DNA from: an uncultured Bacteroidales bacterium
Lineage (GTDB): Bacteria; Bacteroidota; Bacteroidia; Bacteroidales; UBA932
Assembly (NCBI GenBank): GCA_934693135.1
Contig: CAKUVA010000001.1
Span: forward strand, 1 to 64,000
DNA: 64,000 bases
Reading direction: 5' to 3'
Shown in pieces: positions 26,784 through 35,377 of this stretch. The stretch's first letter is position 1. Every line of letters begins with the position of its first letter. Position numbers and translations under genes: made by a program. The notes beneath the pieces were generated by a model. That model was not told the origin of the DNA. It was given only the letters and a program-made list of their open reading frames with translations, and did not search any database.

Positions 26784-27641
26784 ATGAAACATAGGATATT
26801 ATATTTGACTTTGGTGGCCATATCGGTATTGTCCTGCCAGAAAGCGGAAGAAAAGAAAGACGTAGAATCCGGATTTGAACAGTTTGGAAGTGTACCGAAG
26901 GTGGGACTTGCATCAGAAGTAAGAATTTATCAATATGACAAGCAAGTGTCTGCTACTGTTTTAGTGTCTGGTATTGATCCTGATATGCAGAAGTTAGAGA
27001 TTGGAATACTTTCATCACTTGATGAATACTTCTCTGATCCTAAAGTTGTTTATGCGAAACGTAATCGTAATGGAAGTTATACGTTGCGTGCACCTGTGAC
27101 ACCTGGCAAGACTAATTGGATAATGGCTATGGCAGCATGTAGTAATGGTGCGGTATATTCATCGAAAGTTTCTGTAGATGTCCCTGACGTTCCGTGGCAA
27201 TATAAGATTGCTGATACGTATGTTGGTACTATGGCTAATGATACTATCAAACAGGGTACGGCTTCTTTTCCTGACCATGCGATGGTTATGAAGTATAATT
27301 CCAAGACGAACAAGTTGACTGTTGGCAATGTTTGCCCTTATTCTCTTGCTGCAGGACTTGATTATACAAAAGATAATACGGTGAATTATATTGTCGGTGA
27401 TGTTGATCTCATAGAGAAGACTATCTCGTTTCCGGTTACGCAAAACGGAGTTGAGGCGCATCTTGCTACTGGCAATTCTCTTATGCCGTTCGTTTTGAAA
27501 GAAGATAGTGTCTATGCCGCAACAGAGTTTGTTTGGAAGTTCAATGATGATGTCTCTGAAGTGTCTTTTCCAATGTTTGGAATAATCTCAGGTACAAGTA
27601 TCAAACAATCATATGATTCAGGCGTTTTAAAGGCTAAATAA
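26784..27641 (+). CDS. lipoprotein of unknown function in the protease locus
   Basis: A 285-residue lipoprotein (lipobox ISVLSC, Cys17). I place the start at 26784: it gives an intact signal peptide, sits one base after the SusD stop and is preceded by AAGGAGG. The longer open frame from 26733 would put 17 charged residues before the signal. The body is beta-rich: about 35-125 resembles an Fn3-like domain (QVSATVLVSGIDPDMQ) and about 130-285 an unrecognised beta domain (VGTMANDTIKQGTASF). No catalytic motif was seen. Its stop overlaps the subtilase start by one base (TAATG). Confidence 0.65.
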   Translation: MKHRILYLTLVAISVLSCQKAEEKKDVESGFEQFGSVPKVGLASEVRIYQYDKQVSATVLVSGIDPDMQKLEIGILSSLDEYFSDPKVVYAKRNRNGSYTLRAPVTPGKTNWIMAMAACSNGAVYSSKVSVDVPDVPWQYKIADTYVGTMANDTIKQGTASFPDHAMVMKYNSKTNKLTVGNVCPYSLAAGLDYTKDNTVNYIVGDVDLIEKTISFPVTQNGVEAHLATGNSLMPFVLKEDSVYAATEFVWKFNDDVSEVSFPMFGIISGTSIKQSYDSGVLKAK

Positions 27642-30301
27642 TGAAAAAGATGAAAAGTGTAAGATATATAGCAGGTGTAATTGGACTTTTGGCTATACTT
27701 TCAGGATGCCGGAAGGAACAGGAAAATCTGATGCCGAAGAAGATGGATCATGAGGAAATTTCAAGTTCTGTCGTGGCTGGGATGATGCGTGTGAAAGTGG
27801 ATGAGGATCTTGCTGAGAAACTTATAGCCGTAGCTGATGATAATGGGAATGTCAGTTCAGAAGGAATTTCGGCATTGAAACTGGATGGGCTTGAGATAAA
27901 ATCTATAAAAACTACTTTCCATATTGGGGGCAAATTCTTGGAGCGGCAGAAAGAGGCTGGTTTGCATCTTTGGTTTGATGTAGAGTATGACAAGAATGAA
28001 CTGATGACAAAAGCTTCTGTTAATTTCTCTCAGATTGATGGTGTAGATTATTTGGAGCCTATCTATATCCCAGTTAAGACTGATGTGACAATGAATGACC
28101 CGGAATATTCTGTGCAGTGGCATTACCATAGCACGGGGCAGGGAAGTGCTCTTAAAGGTATGGATATAAAGTTGCAGGAAGCATGGGATAAATATGGAAT
28201 ATTTGGAAATAGCAATGTGATTGTTGCTATCATTGATAGCGGTGTAGACTATGAGCATCCTGATCTTATTGGTAATATTTGGACGAATGAGGCAGAACTT
28301 AATGGAACACCTGGAGTGGATGATGATGGTAATGGTTACAAGGATGATGTTCATGGATATAACTTTGTTGCTGGTTCTGCAGAAATTCATCCGGAAGATC
28401 ATGGAACCCATGTCGCTGGAACGGTAGCTGCTGTAAACAATAATGGTATAGGTGTATGTGGCGTAGCTGGAGGACGCTATCCTGAAAAAGGTGTACGTCT
28501 GATGTGCCTTCAGATTATGGATGCGAAATATCCTGATAAAGGAGCTACTCTCGCAAGAGTCATGCAATATGCCGCAGAAAATGGGGCGGTAATAGCTCAG
28601 AATAGTTGGGGATATAAGAATGATGTTACTACGATGCCATCTGCTGACAGGGATGCAATTGATTATTTCATCAATAATGCCGGTCTTGATTCTGATAAAA
28701 AGCAGATTGGTCCTATGAAGGGTGGATTGGTTGTCTTTGCAGCAGGAAATGATAGTCAGGACTACGCATGGCCGGCTCAGTATGATAAGGTTTTGTCTGT
28801 AGCCTCAATCGGACCTGATGGAAAGGCGGCATATTATACAAACTATGGCTCGTGGGTGAACGTATGTGCTCCGGGAGGTAATATGCGTTTGGTAGAAGGA
28901 GGAATATATAGTACATTGCCTGGAGGAAAATATGGCTATTTGCAGGGAACATCTATGGCATGTCCTCATGTCTCAGGACTTGCTGCTCTTGTCCTTTCTG
29001 CCAGTGGTGGCCCTGGGTATACGAATGATGATTTGTTTAAGGCTATAGTGAATAGTTGTGATGAGTCTATCTACAAGTATAATTCTTCCATGAATGGCTT
29101 GCTTGGAAAGGGTATGATAAATGCTCTTAACGCATTATCTTCAATCAGTACAATTGCTCCGGAAAAGATTTCTCATTTGGAAGTTGAGGCTAAGTCCAAT
29201 ACTTTAAATTTTACAGCTGATCTTCCTGTGGATCCGGATGCTGATTATGCGTATTGCTATAAGGTTTACTATAGTACGTCGCCATTTACGGAAATGGATC
29301 ATTCGTCTGCATCGTTTGCGTCCTTCGTTGCGTCAATGCAGGAGCAGACGGAGGAAGGGTATCGTAAATTTACTCTCAAAGGCTTAAAATTTAATACGGA
29401 ATATTATTATGGAGTGGTTGCGGCAGACTTCGCAGGAAATGAATCACCGATGACGGAGATTACCAAGATAACCACCGGAGGGAATACTGCACCGGTAATC
29501 AGCGTAGATAACCAATCTCCTGTTGAATTGGAAGCATTTGGTAAGGAAGAACGCATATATACGGGATCAGATCCTGATGGACATGCTGTTTCATTCTCAT
29601 GGACATGTGATGAGCCTGCTGCTGTAACATTTACGAGAATGCAGGATGATGTCCTTATGGTCGAGATTTCAGGTGTAAAATCATCGCCTGGTGCTCATAA
29701 GTACGTTGTTACCCTCTCTGACGAATATGATATGTCTACTATTTTGGAAGTGCCATATATGGTGAAGGTAAATCATGCTCCTAATGTTACATCCGAGATA
29801 GGTATGGTAGCAGTGAATGGATTGAAAGGTGAGTGCATTGTAGATGTGAATGATTGGTTTGCTGATGAGGATAATGAAAATCTCTATGCCGTTGTGAATG
29901 TTGCAGACCGAAGTCTTGTATCTACGTCTGTTGATGGAAGTAAAGTGAAATTTACGGGTAAAAAGATTGGACGTACAAATGTGACATTATCTGCGGCAGA
30001 TTCGAAGGGCGAATTTGCGTCACAGACCTTTACGTTGGTTGTGCGTGATTCATCTAATCCGTTAGATGTCTATCCTAATCCGGCGACGGAGTATATCAAT
30101 GTTCGTCCGGGTGATGAGAAAATAGATGCTGATGTCGTAATATATAATATGGCAGGAAGTGAGGTCTGTCGATTAACAGCTGGTTTGGGAATCAATATGC
30201 CATTAAAAATGGATGTAAACCGCCTTGCTCCAGGTAGATATACTGTTTCTGTACGTGTTGGAGGTAAATTGTACGGAACTTCTGAATTTGTAAAGAAATA
30301 A
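27641..30301 (+). CDS. subtilisin-like (S8) protease with lipobox and T9SS C-terminal sorting domain
   Basis: An 886-residue protease. The signal peptide ends AILSGC, a good lipobox (Cys23). An N-terminal propeptide spans about 45-150. The S8 catalytic domain is about 170-505: Asp199 in AIIDSGVD, His254 in DHGTHVAGT and Ser438 in GTSMACPH, all intact. An Fn3 domain (about 508-612) and an Ig/cadherin-like region (about 613-800) follow. The last 80 or so residues form a type A T9SS sorting domain (DVYPNPATEYINV, LAPGRYTVSV, ending EFVKK). T9SS cargo normally uses an ordinary signal peptide, so lipobox plus sorting domain is unusual. A PorV/PorQ-like gene follows. It probably degrades surface-bound protein for import by the adjacent SusCD. 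Confidence 0.9.
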   Translation: MKKMKSVRYIAGVIGLLAILSGCRKEQENLMPKKMDHEEISSSVVAGMMRVKVDEDLAEKLIAVADDNGNVSSEGISALKLDGLEIKSIKTTFHIGGKFLERQKEAGLHLWFDVEYDKNELMTKASVNFSQIDGVDYLEPIYIPVKTDVTMNDPEYSVQWHYHSTGQGSALKGMDIKLQEAWDKYGIFGNSNVIVAIIDSGVDYEHPDLIGNIWTNEAELNGTPGVDDDGNGYKDDVHGYNFVAGSAEIHPEDHGTHVAGTVAAVNNNGIGVCGVAGGRYPEKGVRLMCLQIMDAKYPDKGATLARVMQYAAENGAVIAQNSWGYKNDVTTMPSADRDAIDYFINNAGLDSDKKQIGPMKGGLVVFAAGNDSQDYAWPAQYDKVLSVASIGPDGKAAYYTNYGSWVNVCAPGGNMRLVEGGIYSTLPGGKYGYLQGTSMACPHVSGLAALVLSASGGPGYTNDDLFKAIVNSCDESIYKYNSSMNGLLGKGMINALNALSSISTIAPEKISHLEVEAKSNTLNFTADLPVDPDADYAYCYKVYYSTSPFTEMDHSSASFASFVASMQEQTEEGYRKFTLKGLKFNTEYYYGVVAADFAGNESPMTEITKITTGGNTAPVISVDNQSPVELEAFGKEERIYTGSDPDGHAVSFSWTCDEPAAVTFTRMQDDVLMVEISGVKSSPGAHKYVVTLSDEYDMSTILEVPYMVKVNHAPNVTSEIGMVAVNGLKGECIVDVNDWFADEDNENLYAVVNVADRSLVSTSVDGSKVKFTGKKIGRTNVTLSAADSKGEFASQTFTLVVRDSSNPLDVYPNPATEYINVRPGDEKIDADVVIYNMAGSEVCRLTAGLGINMPLKMDVNRLAPGRYTVSVRVGGKLYGTSEFVKK

Positions 30302-30307
30302 AGGAAT

Positions 30308-31237
30308 ATGAGGAAGTTAACTATTGCAGTGCTGCTCATGATAGCAGTTCGTGTATCGGCTCAAGAAAGTGTAGGCGAGTCTGTGGCTCTCCCGTTCCTT
30401 GACCAAGTTCGTAGCGCCAAGTCTGCAGGTTCTGCTGGTGTTATGGCTGTGGCTCGCCCGGATGCATATTCGCATTTCGGCAATGTTGCTCAATCTGTAT
30501 TCTCAGAGGAGAAAGCAATGGCTTCAGTATCGTATGGCCTTTGGCAACCTGAGGTTTCCAATACAAATATATTTTCTGCCAGCGGAATGTGTAGAGTGAA
30601 TGATGATTTGTCAATGACATTTGGTGTCTCATCATCGTTATATGGAGAGGAAAGAAAATATGATGACTTCGGTCTTGAGTCTGCTAACATGTATCCAGTA
30701 GACTTGATTGCTGGAGTTGGTGCGGCATATAAGATTTTGGATTATTTATCATTTGGTTTGGCATTGAACTATGTGATGTCTAAAGATTTTTCCGGTACAT
30801 TGAATGCATTTTCTGCGGATGTTGAGGTTGCATTTAGAAAAAAAGGTATCGATGTCTCGCTTTCGGCATGCAATCTTGGTCCTAAAGTTAAAGATGCTGC
30901 AGGTATCGGATGGAATCTTCCAATGAATGCAAGACTGAATGCTGGCTATGGATTCTATTTTGGAAAATCTATGTTGTATGGTGCCGTGCAAGGACAATAT
31001 TATTTTGGAGGTCCTTCGTCAGTGCATGGCGGTGTGGCTTTGGAATACGAATGGAACAGAATGATATCTTTCCGTGCAGGCTTCAATGGTGGTTCGAAGA
31101 AGAATGGCATTCCGACTTGTGCTGCAGCAGGAATAAGCTTGACACTTAAGTCATTTAGTGTAGACTTTGCCTATTCCTTGATGGCTTCCGGGCCAATGAA
31201 AAATTCGTTAGCATGCGGGGTGGGATATAGTTTCTAA
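30308..31237 (+). CDS. PorV/PorQ-family outer-membrane beta-barrel protein
   Basis: A 309-residue protein with a signal peptide (1-19, ending VRVSAQ) and alternating beta strands ending ACGVGYSF, an outer-membrane barrel. Residues about 30-58 (FLDQVRSAKSAGSAGVMAVA, then PDAYSHFGN) match the PorV/PorQ signature of an A-G-x-A-G stretch, PDA and an N-x-A region. PorV shuttles T9SS cargo to the attachment complex. It follows the T9SS-tagged subtilase by six bases, so a dedicated or accessory shuttle role is inferred. The core T9SS genes (sov/sprA, porK/L/M/N) are not in this window. Confidence 0.8.
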   Translation: MRKLTIAVLLMIAVRVSAQESVGESVALPFLDQVRSAKSAGSAGVMAVARPDAYSHFGNVAQSVFSEEKAMASVSYGLWQPEVSNTNIFSASGMCRVNDDLSMTFGVSSSLYGEERKYDDFGLESANMYPVDLIAGVGAAYKILDYLSFGLALNYVMSKDFSGTLNAFSADVEVAFRKKGIDVSLSACNLGPKVKDAAGIGWNLPMNARLNAGYGFYFGKSMLYGAVQGQYYFGGPSSVHGGVALEYEWNRMISFRAGFNGGSKKNGIPTCAAAGISLTLKSFSVDFAYSLMASGPMKNSLACGVGYSF

Positions 31238-31252
31238 GAACTTCTTTAAAGA

Positions 31253-34090
31253 ATGATGAAAATGAAAAATACTGTCATAATAATGAAATGTATACTGGCA
31301 TTGCTCATCGTTTTGGGGCTTGGCCAGTCATGTACCGAAGAGCATAAAGAACCGAAGGAAACTCCGCTTATAGACTGTACATTCAAGATCAATGTCTCCG
31401 ATATAACAGGGAACTCTGTAAAATTGTCTGCAATTCCTACCAAGATGTCAATCAAATATTATCTTTCTGCAGTAAGGAAAGATATCTATGATTTGTATTC
31501 ATCCAATGAAGAGTTTGCAGCTGACTATCTGGTAGATATGAAGATGAATGCCGATGAAAAAGGCGTACCATTTGAGGAGTATGTCGAATCTAATAGAACT
31601 ACTGGATATACTCCCAAGATTATAGATGGCCTTGCTCCGAATACTGAATATATAGCGTATGCATATGGATTATCTGATGATGGTCAGATAACTACACCTC
31701 TCTCTGTCGCAGAGTTCTGTACAGGCGAAGGAAGTAGACTCATTGATATGAATTTTACGTTTGATATTTCAGGAGTCACTGGTACAGAAGCTGTGGTAAA
31801 AATTACTCCGGAGCGTAATGATGTTATGTACTATTATGATATCCTTCCAGTTTCTACTATAACGAAATATACTGAGGCTCAAATTGTTGAGGCTCTTAAT
31901 TCTGAAGGTACGCTTGTGGATCATTGTCTCTATGGCGAGGATTCATATACATTTACCGGTTTGAAAACATTGACCAAATATTGTGTATTTGCATTTGTCT
32001 TCGATGAGGATTCGGGTGCCGGTAAATTTGCATATAAAGAGTTCACAACAGAAGCGCCGTCTAAGGACGTTCAAGATAATTATAAAAAATGGATTGGCAT
32101 GTGGACTGTTACCAGTACCTCTTCAGAGCTTACAGGAAAGCCTGTGTCATTCGATATCATTGTTTCAGAAAAGACTTTCTGCGAAAGCTATGAAGTTCAA
32201 GGATGGGGCATTTCAATTGCGAGAATGCTTCCTACAGAAGCTTTGTTTGATCAAGAGACCGGATATCTCTATTTTGAGAATGCCTATAAAGTAAGCAAGT
32301 ATACTGACTCAGATATTTCTGGATGGATATGTCATTTTGGTCGTTTTAATCATGGTGACGGATATTATATGATTACTGAAGGTGGCATTGTCACAATGAT
32401 AGCGAGACTTGATGATGCTGAAAATGGAGTCGCTGTTGGAAATCAGTTCTATGCTGATTCTGAATTGCCTTATCAATTCTCATCATTGGACTACTACTTA
32501 TATGCGGATGGAAATATCTATAATTTTTCTGCGGCATCCCAGTATCTCTATGGAGATTTTCCGGTAGGCCCGTATACTATCAAGAAAAAAGAATATATGG
32601 TTTCAAGCGATATGAAATTTGATTTGGATGTAGAAGAGACGTCATCCACTACAGCGCGAATCAGCATATCTCCGTCGAATGATAATGAAACGTATTTCTT
32701 TGATGTCATGTTGGCTTCTGATGCTGATGAGATGGCTGATGCGGTCTTGGTGATGGAAATGGAGAATGTATATGCAAGTTATGGAGGTATCTCAAACTAT
32801 CTATACAAGGGTTCCCGTTTCCAGAACTATTCCGGAATGTCTGCCGGAACTGAGTATTGTGTAGTGGCGTTCGGATACGATACAGATCATCCTACAACTG
32901 AAGTTACTCGAAAGCGTTTTACTCTTTCGGGAGCATCTGAAAGTAATGCTCTAATATTGACGGTTACAAATCCTACTGATAAGGGCGCTATAGTATCTGT
33001 GACCCCTTCCAATTCAGAAACATATTTCTGGAATATATATCAGAAATCTTTTGTGGATAGGTATGGCTCTGATTCTGATGCACTTATTAAAGGTATCGAT
33101 ACTTTCCTTGGCTCGCAGGGAGGAATAAGTGCATTTCTGCAGTCTGGCTCAAAGGCTGTTGAAGTGACGTCATTGGATGCCAATACGGACTATTATGTAG
33201 TGGCGTTTGGACATAATGGCAATGTGGCTACATCTTCTGTGTATAAAATGGCATTCAAGACTGACGCTTCTGGCGTTGCTACAGATGCTTGGAAGGCATG
33301 GCTCGGTACATGGGATGTAACCAGTACTTCTTCGGAGATTAACCATAAGCCTATTACAATGCGTGTCGTTATTCGTCCTGGAACGACTGGAAAGAAGTAT
33401 TATATTCGTGGATGGGGAACTACAAGTCCAAGAAATTCACTTGTCGCTACTGTCGAAGGCGAGTTTCAACCTTCTGATAATGCATTGACTATCATGAATT
33501 ATCAGATATTTGCTAAGAATGCCAACTATGGCTCTTATGGCATGGCTGATGTTACATACTGCTCTCGTGTGTATGACCAAAGTACAGGCAAGTATGCGCC
33601 TATTACAGGTCAGTTCTATGCAATGTCTGCTATCATGGATAATAATGGGGATGGAAAGGTGAGAATGGCAATGCCAAGTGTTGGATCGAAGCAGTACGTC
33701 GTTTCATCTATGGAAATTACATTGCTTACCACATCAGGAAGCGTATTGTATTATAGTGCGGCTGACGGGTATACCTATGGGGATTTCCCAATTGGTCCGT
33801 ATACGATGAAAAAAGTCTCTGATTCACAAGATGTAGCTGCAAGTCCTGCCTCACAATGGTATTCTGGAGAGCAGAAGTTGAACTCTACGAGATTCTGGCC
33901 TGTTCATGTTGGATGTCCTGAGATGACTGTGAAATCTCAGCCTGAAAAATATAAAACACCTGTTTCTATAATGAACAATAATTTATATGTTGGCTTGGAG
34001 AAGAATTGCAATGGCTACTTTAGAAGTAACCATGATCTCGGAAAGATATTCATGATGCAAGGTGGCAAACTATCCTATAAATTCCAATAA
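31253..34090 (+). CDS. large lipoprotein with a tandemly duplicated Fn3-Fn3-lipocalin-like unit
   Basis: A 945-residue lipoprotein (lipobox LGLGQSC, Cys27 from the first ATG; ATGs at 31256 and 31262 are also possible). It contains the same unit twice. Each has two Fn3-like domains (TEYIAYAYGLSDDG; TEYCVVAFGYD; TDYYVVAFGH) followed by a domain that opens KKWIGMWTVTSTSSE near 278 or KAWLGTWDVTSTSSE near 680, and closes YGDFPVGPYTIKK or YGDFPIGPYTMKK. A short tail follows residue 855. The single-copy relative is encoded leftward at 19991-21721. No enzyme motif was seen. A surface ligand-binding role in the protease/SusCD locus is inferred. Confidence 0.7.
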   Translation: MMKMKNTVIIMKCILALLIVLGLGQSCTEEHKEPKETPLIDCTFKINVSDITGNSVKLSAIPTKMSIKYYLSAVRKDIYDLYSSNEEFAADYLVDMKMNADEKGVPFEEYVESNRTTGYTPKIIDGLAPNTEYIAYAYGLSDDGQITTPLSVAEFCTGEGSRLIDMNFTFDISGVTGTEAVVKITPERNDVMYYYDILPVSTITKYTEAQIVEALNSEGTLVDHCLYGEDSYTFTGLKTLTKYCVFAFVFDEDSGAGKFAYKEFTTEAPSKDVQDNYKKWIGMWTVTSTSSELTGKPVSFDIIVSEKTFCESYEVQGWGISIARMLPTEALFDQETGYLYFENAYKVSKYTDSDISGWICHFGRFNHGDGYYMITEGGIVTMIARLDDAENGVAVGNQFYADSELPYQFSSLDYYLYADGNIYNFSAASQYLYGDFPVGPYTIKKKEYMVSSDMKFDLDVEETSSTTARISISPSNDNETYFFDVMLASDADEMADAVLVMEMENVYASYGGISNYLYKGSRFQNYSGMSAGTEYCVVAFGYDTDHPTTEVTRKRFTLSGASESNALILTVTNPTDKGAIVSVTPSNSETYFWNIYQKSFVDRYGSDSDALIKGIDTFLGSQGGISAFLQSGSKAVEVTSLDANTDYYVVAFGHNGNVATSSVYKMAFKTDASGVATDAWKAWLGTWDVTSTSSEINHKPITMRVVIRPGTTGKKYYIRGWGTTSPRNSLVATVEGEFQPSDNALTIMNYQIFAKNANYGSYGMADVTYCSRVYDQSTGKYAPITGQFYAMSAIMDNNGDGKVRMAMPSVGSKQYVVSSMEITLLTTSGSVLYYSAADGYTYGDFPIGPYTMKKVSDSQDVAASPASQWYSGEQKLNSTRFWPVHVGCPEMTVKSQPEKYKTPVSIMNNNLYVGLEKNCNGYFRSNHDLGKIFMMQGGKLSYKFQ

Positions 34091-34106
34091 TATAATTCAT
34101 CAGCGT

Positions 34107-35357
34107 ATGAGAAAAACTATAAACGTACTAGCAATGCTTCTGACCACGTTTTATGTTGTGGTTGGATGCTCGGAAAGTGAGCCCGAGGTGGCTCCTGAAG
34201 CCTTATTGTCTACAGACAGACTGATATTTAGTCAGCCTGAGTCTCAGAAGACAGTTACTGTTTCATTTGTAGGAGATGGATTGGCAGTGTCATCCGTCGA
34301 GAGTTCTGCTTCATGGTGTACAGCAGAACTTGCTGCAGATGAAATTGTTATCAAAGTGGATGCAAATGAGACCGAAGAAATGCGTGCATCTGTTGTTACT
34401 GTCAGTTTTAATTCGGAAGAATTGCTTGACAAGACTATAGATGTCGTACAGGAATCAGGTTCTGTTCCATATTTGAAAACTACAGCTTTGTCTGAATTCC
34501 AATTCGGTTGTCGAGGCGGTGAATACAAATTCTCAGTGATGTCCTCATCAGAATGGAAAGCAGAATTAGTGGATTGCAGTTGGGCTTCTCTAACTACTGA
34601 TGCCTCATCTGTGACTATTACTGCTCCGGAAAATGTCGATGATAAATCTCTTTCTGGAAAAGTAAAGATTACTGCAGGAAAATCGGTTCTTGAGTATTCG
34701 TTCACTCAGGCTACCAAGGCATCTGACAAATATCTTTCATTGCTTGGTGATTATGACATATATTGCGATAAATGGTATATGGTGACTTCATATAGCTCAT
34801 ATTCAAGAAAAGGCTATTGTGGCGCCTTGGGTGCTAGTGGAACATTGAAAGAACTTTGTACTACACCAGGCAATGCTCTGTTTACTACACAAGCTAAACT
34901 TACAGAAGATAAGTATGGTGTTTCATATTATTTGGAGGATTGTTTTGTTAAAGGACAGAAGATTCCTGTCAACTATAATAAAGAAACAGGAAATTTGGAA
35001 ATTCCTACTCTTTGGAATACAGGTACGATACTGGTGCTCTATAACTCTTATAGTCCTGCAGAGGCAATGCCATGCTTCATTGTACGCTATACTATAAATG
35101 AGTCAGATCTGTCTATGAAATACTCTTCTTATAGCGCGGAAACATTGGTGGCAACTGTTTCTGATGACAGGCAAGTTATTACTTTGGATACATCTAAAGA
35201 AAAAACTGAAGATAGCGGTGAAGTTTCCGGTTCGGGTATTACGCTCGTCTATATGGATATGAGCCTTTCTTCTCCAGTGCTTACTCCGATGTTAAAAATG
35301 TATATGCCTTACGGTGATGCTGTTGAGTTGCGTAAAGTAACTGAAACGAAGGAATAA
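34107..35357 (+). CDS. BACON-domain lipoprotein with lipocalin-like C-terminus
   Basis: A 416-residue lipoprotein (lipobox FYVVVGC). I use the ATG at 34107; the longer frame from 34062 would overlap the previous gene and bury the signal peptide. Two BACON-like domains follow (STDRLIFSQPESQKTVTVSF ... VVQESG, then FQFGCRGGEYKFSVMSSSEW ... YSFTQA). A C-terminal domain starts LSLLGDYDIYCDKWYM, similar to lipocalin-like families. BACON domains are thought to bind carbohydrate or mucin. It belongs to the same transcription unit. Confidence 0.75.
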   Translation: MRKTINVLAMLLTTFYVVVGCSESEPEVAPEALLSTDRLIFSQPESQKTVTVSFVGDGLAVSSVESSASWCTAELAADEIVIKVDANETEEMRASVVTVSFNSEELLDKTIDVVQESGSVPYLKTTALSEFQFGCRGGEYKFSVMSSSEWKAELVDCSWASLTTDASSVTITAPENVDDKSLSGKVKITAGKSVLEYSFTQATKASDKYLSLLGDYDIYCDKWYMVTSYSSYSRKGYCGALGASGTLKELCTTPGNALFTTQAKLTEDKYGVSYYLEDCFVKGQKIPVNYNKETGNLEIPTLWNTGTILVLYNSYSPAEAMPCFIVRYTINESDLSMKYSSYSAETLVATVSDDRQVITLDTSKEKTEDSGEVSGSGITLVYMDMSLSSPVLTPMLKMYMPYGDAVELRKVTETKE

Positions 35358-35377
35358 CCATAAAAATATCTGAAAAT

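Noticed and set aside
27857..28567. 236-codon leftward open frame
   Set aside because: It is antisense to the catalytic region of the subtilase gene and the residue composition (Ile/Ser/Thr-rich) is typical of a shadow frame.
34062..34106. Upstream start for the BACON lipoprotein
   Set aside because: It overlaps the end of the preceding gene and would bury the lipoprotein signal.
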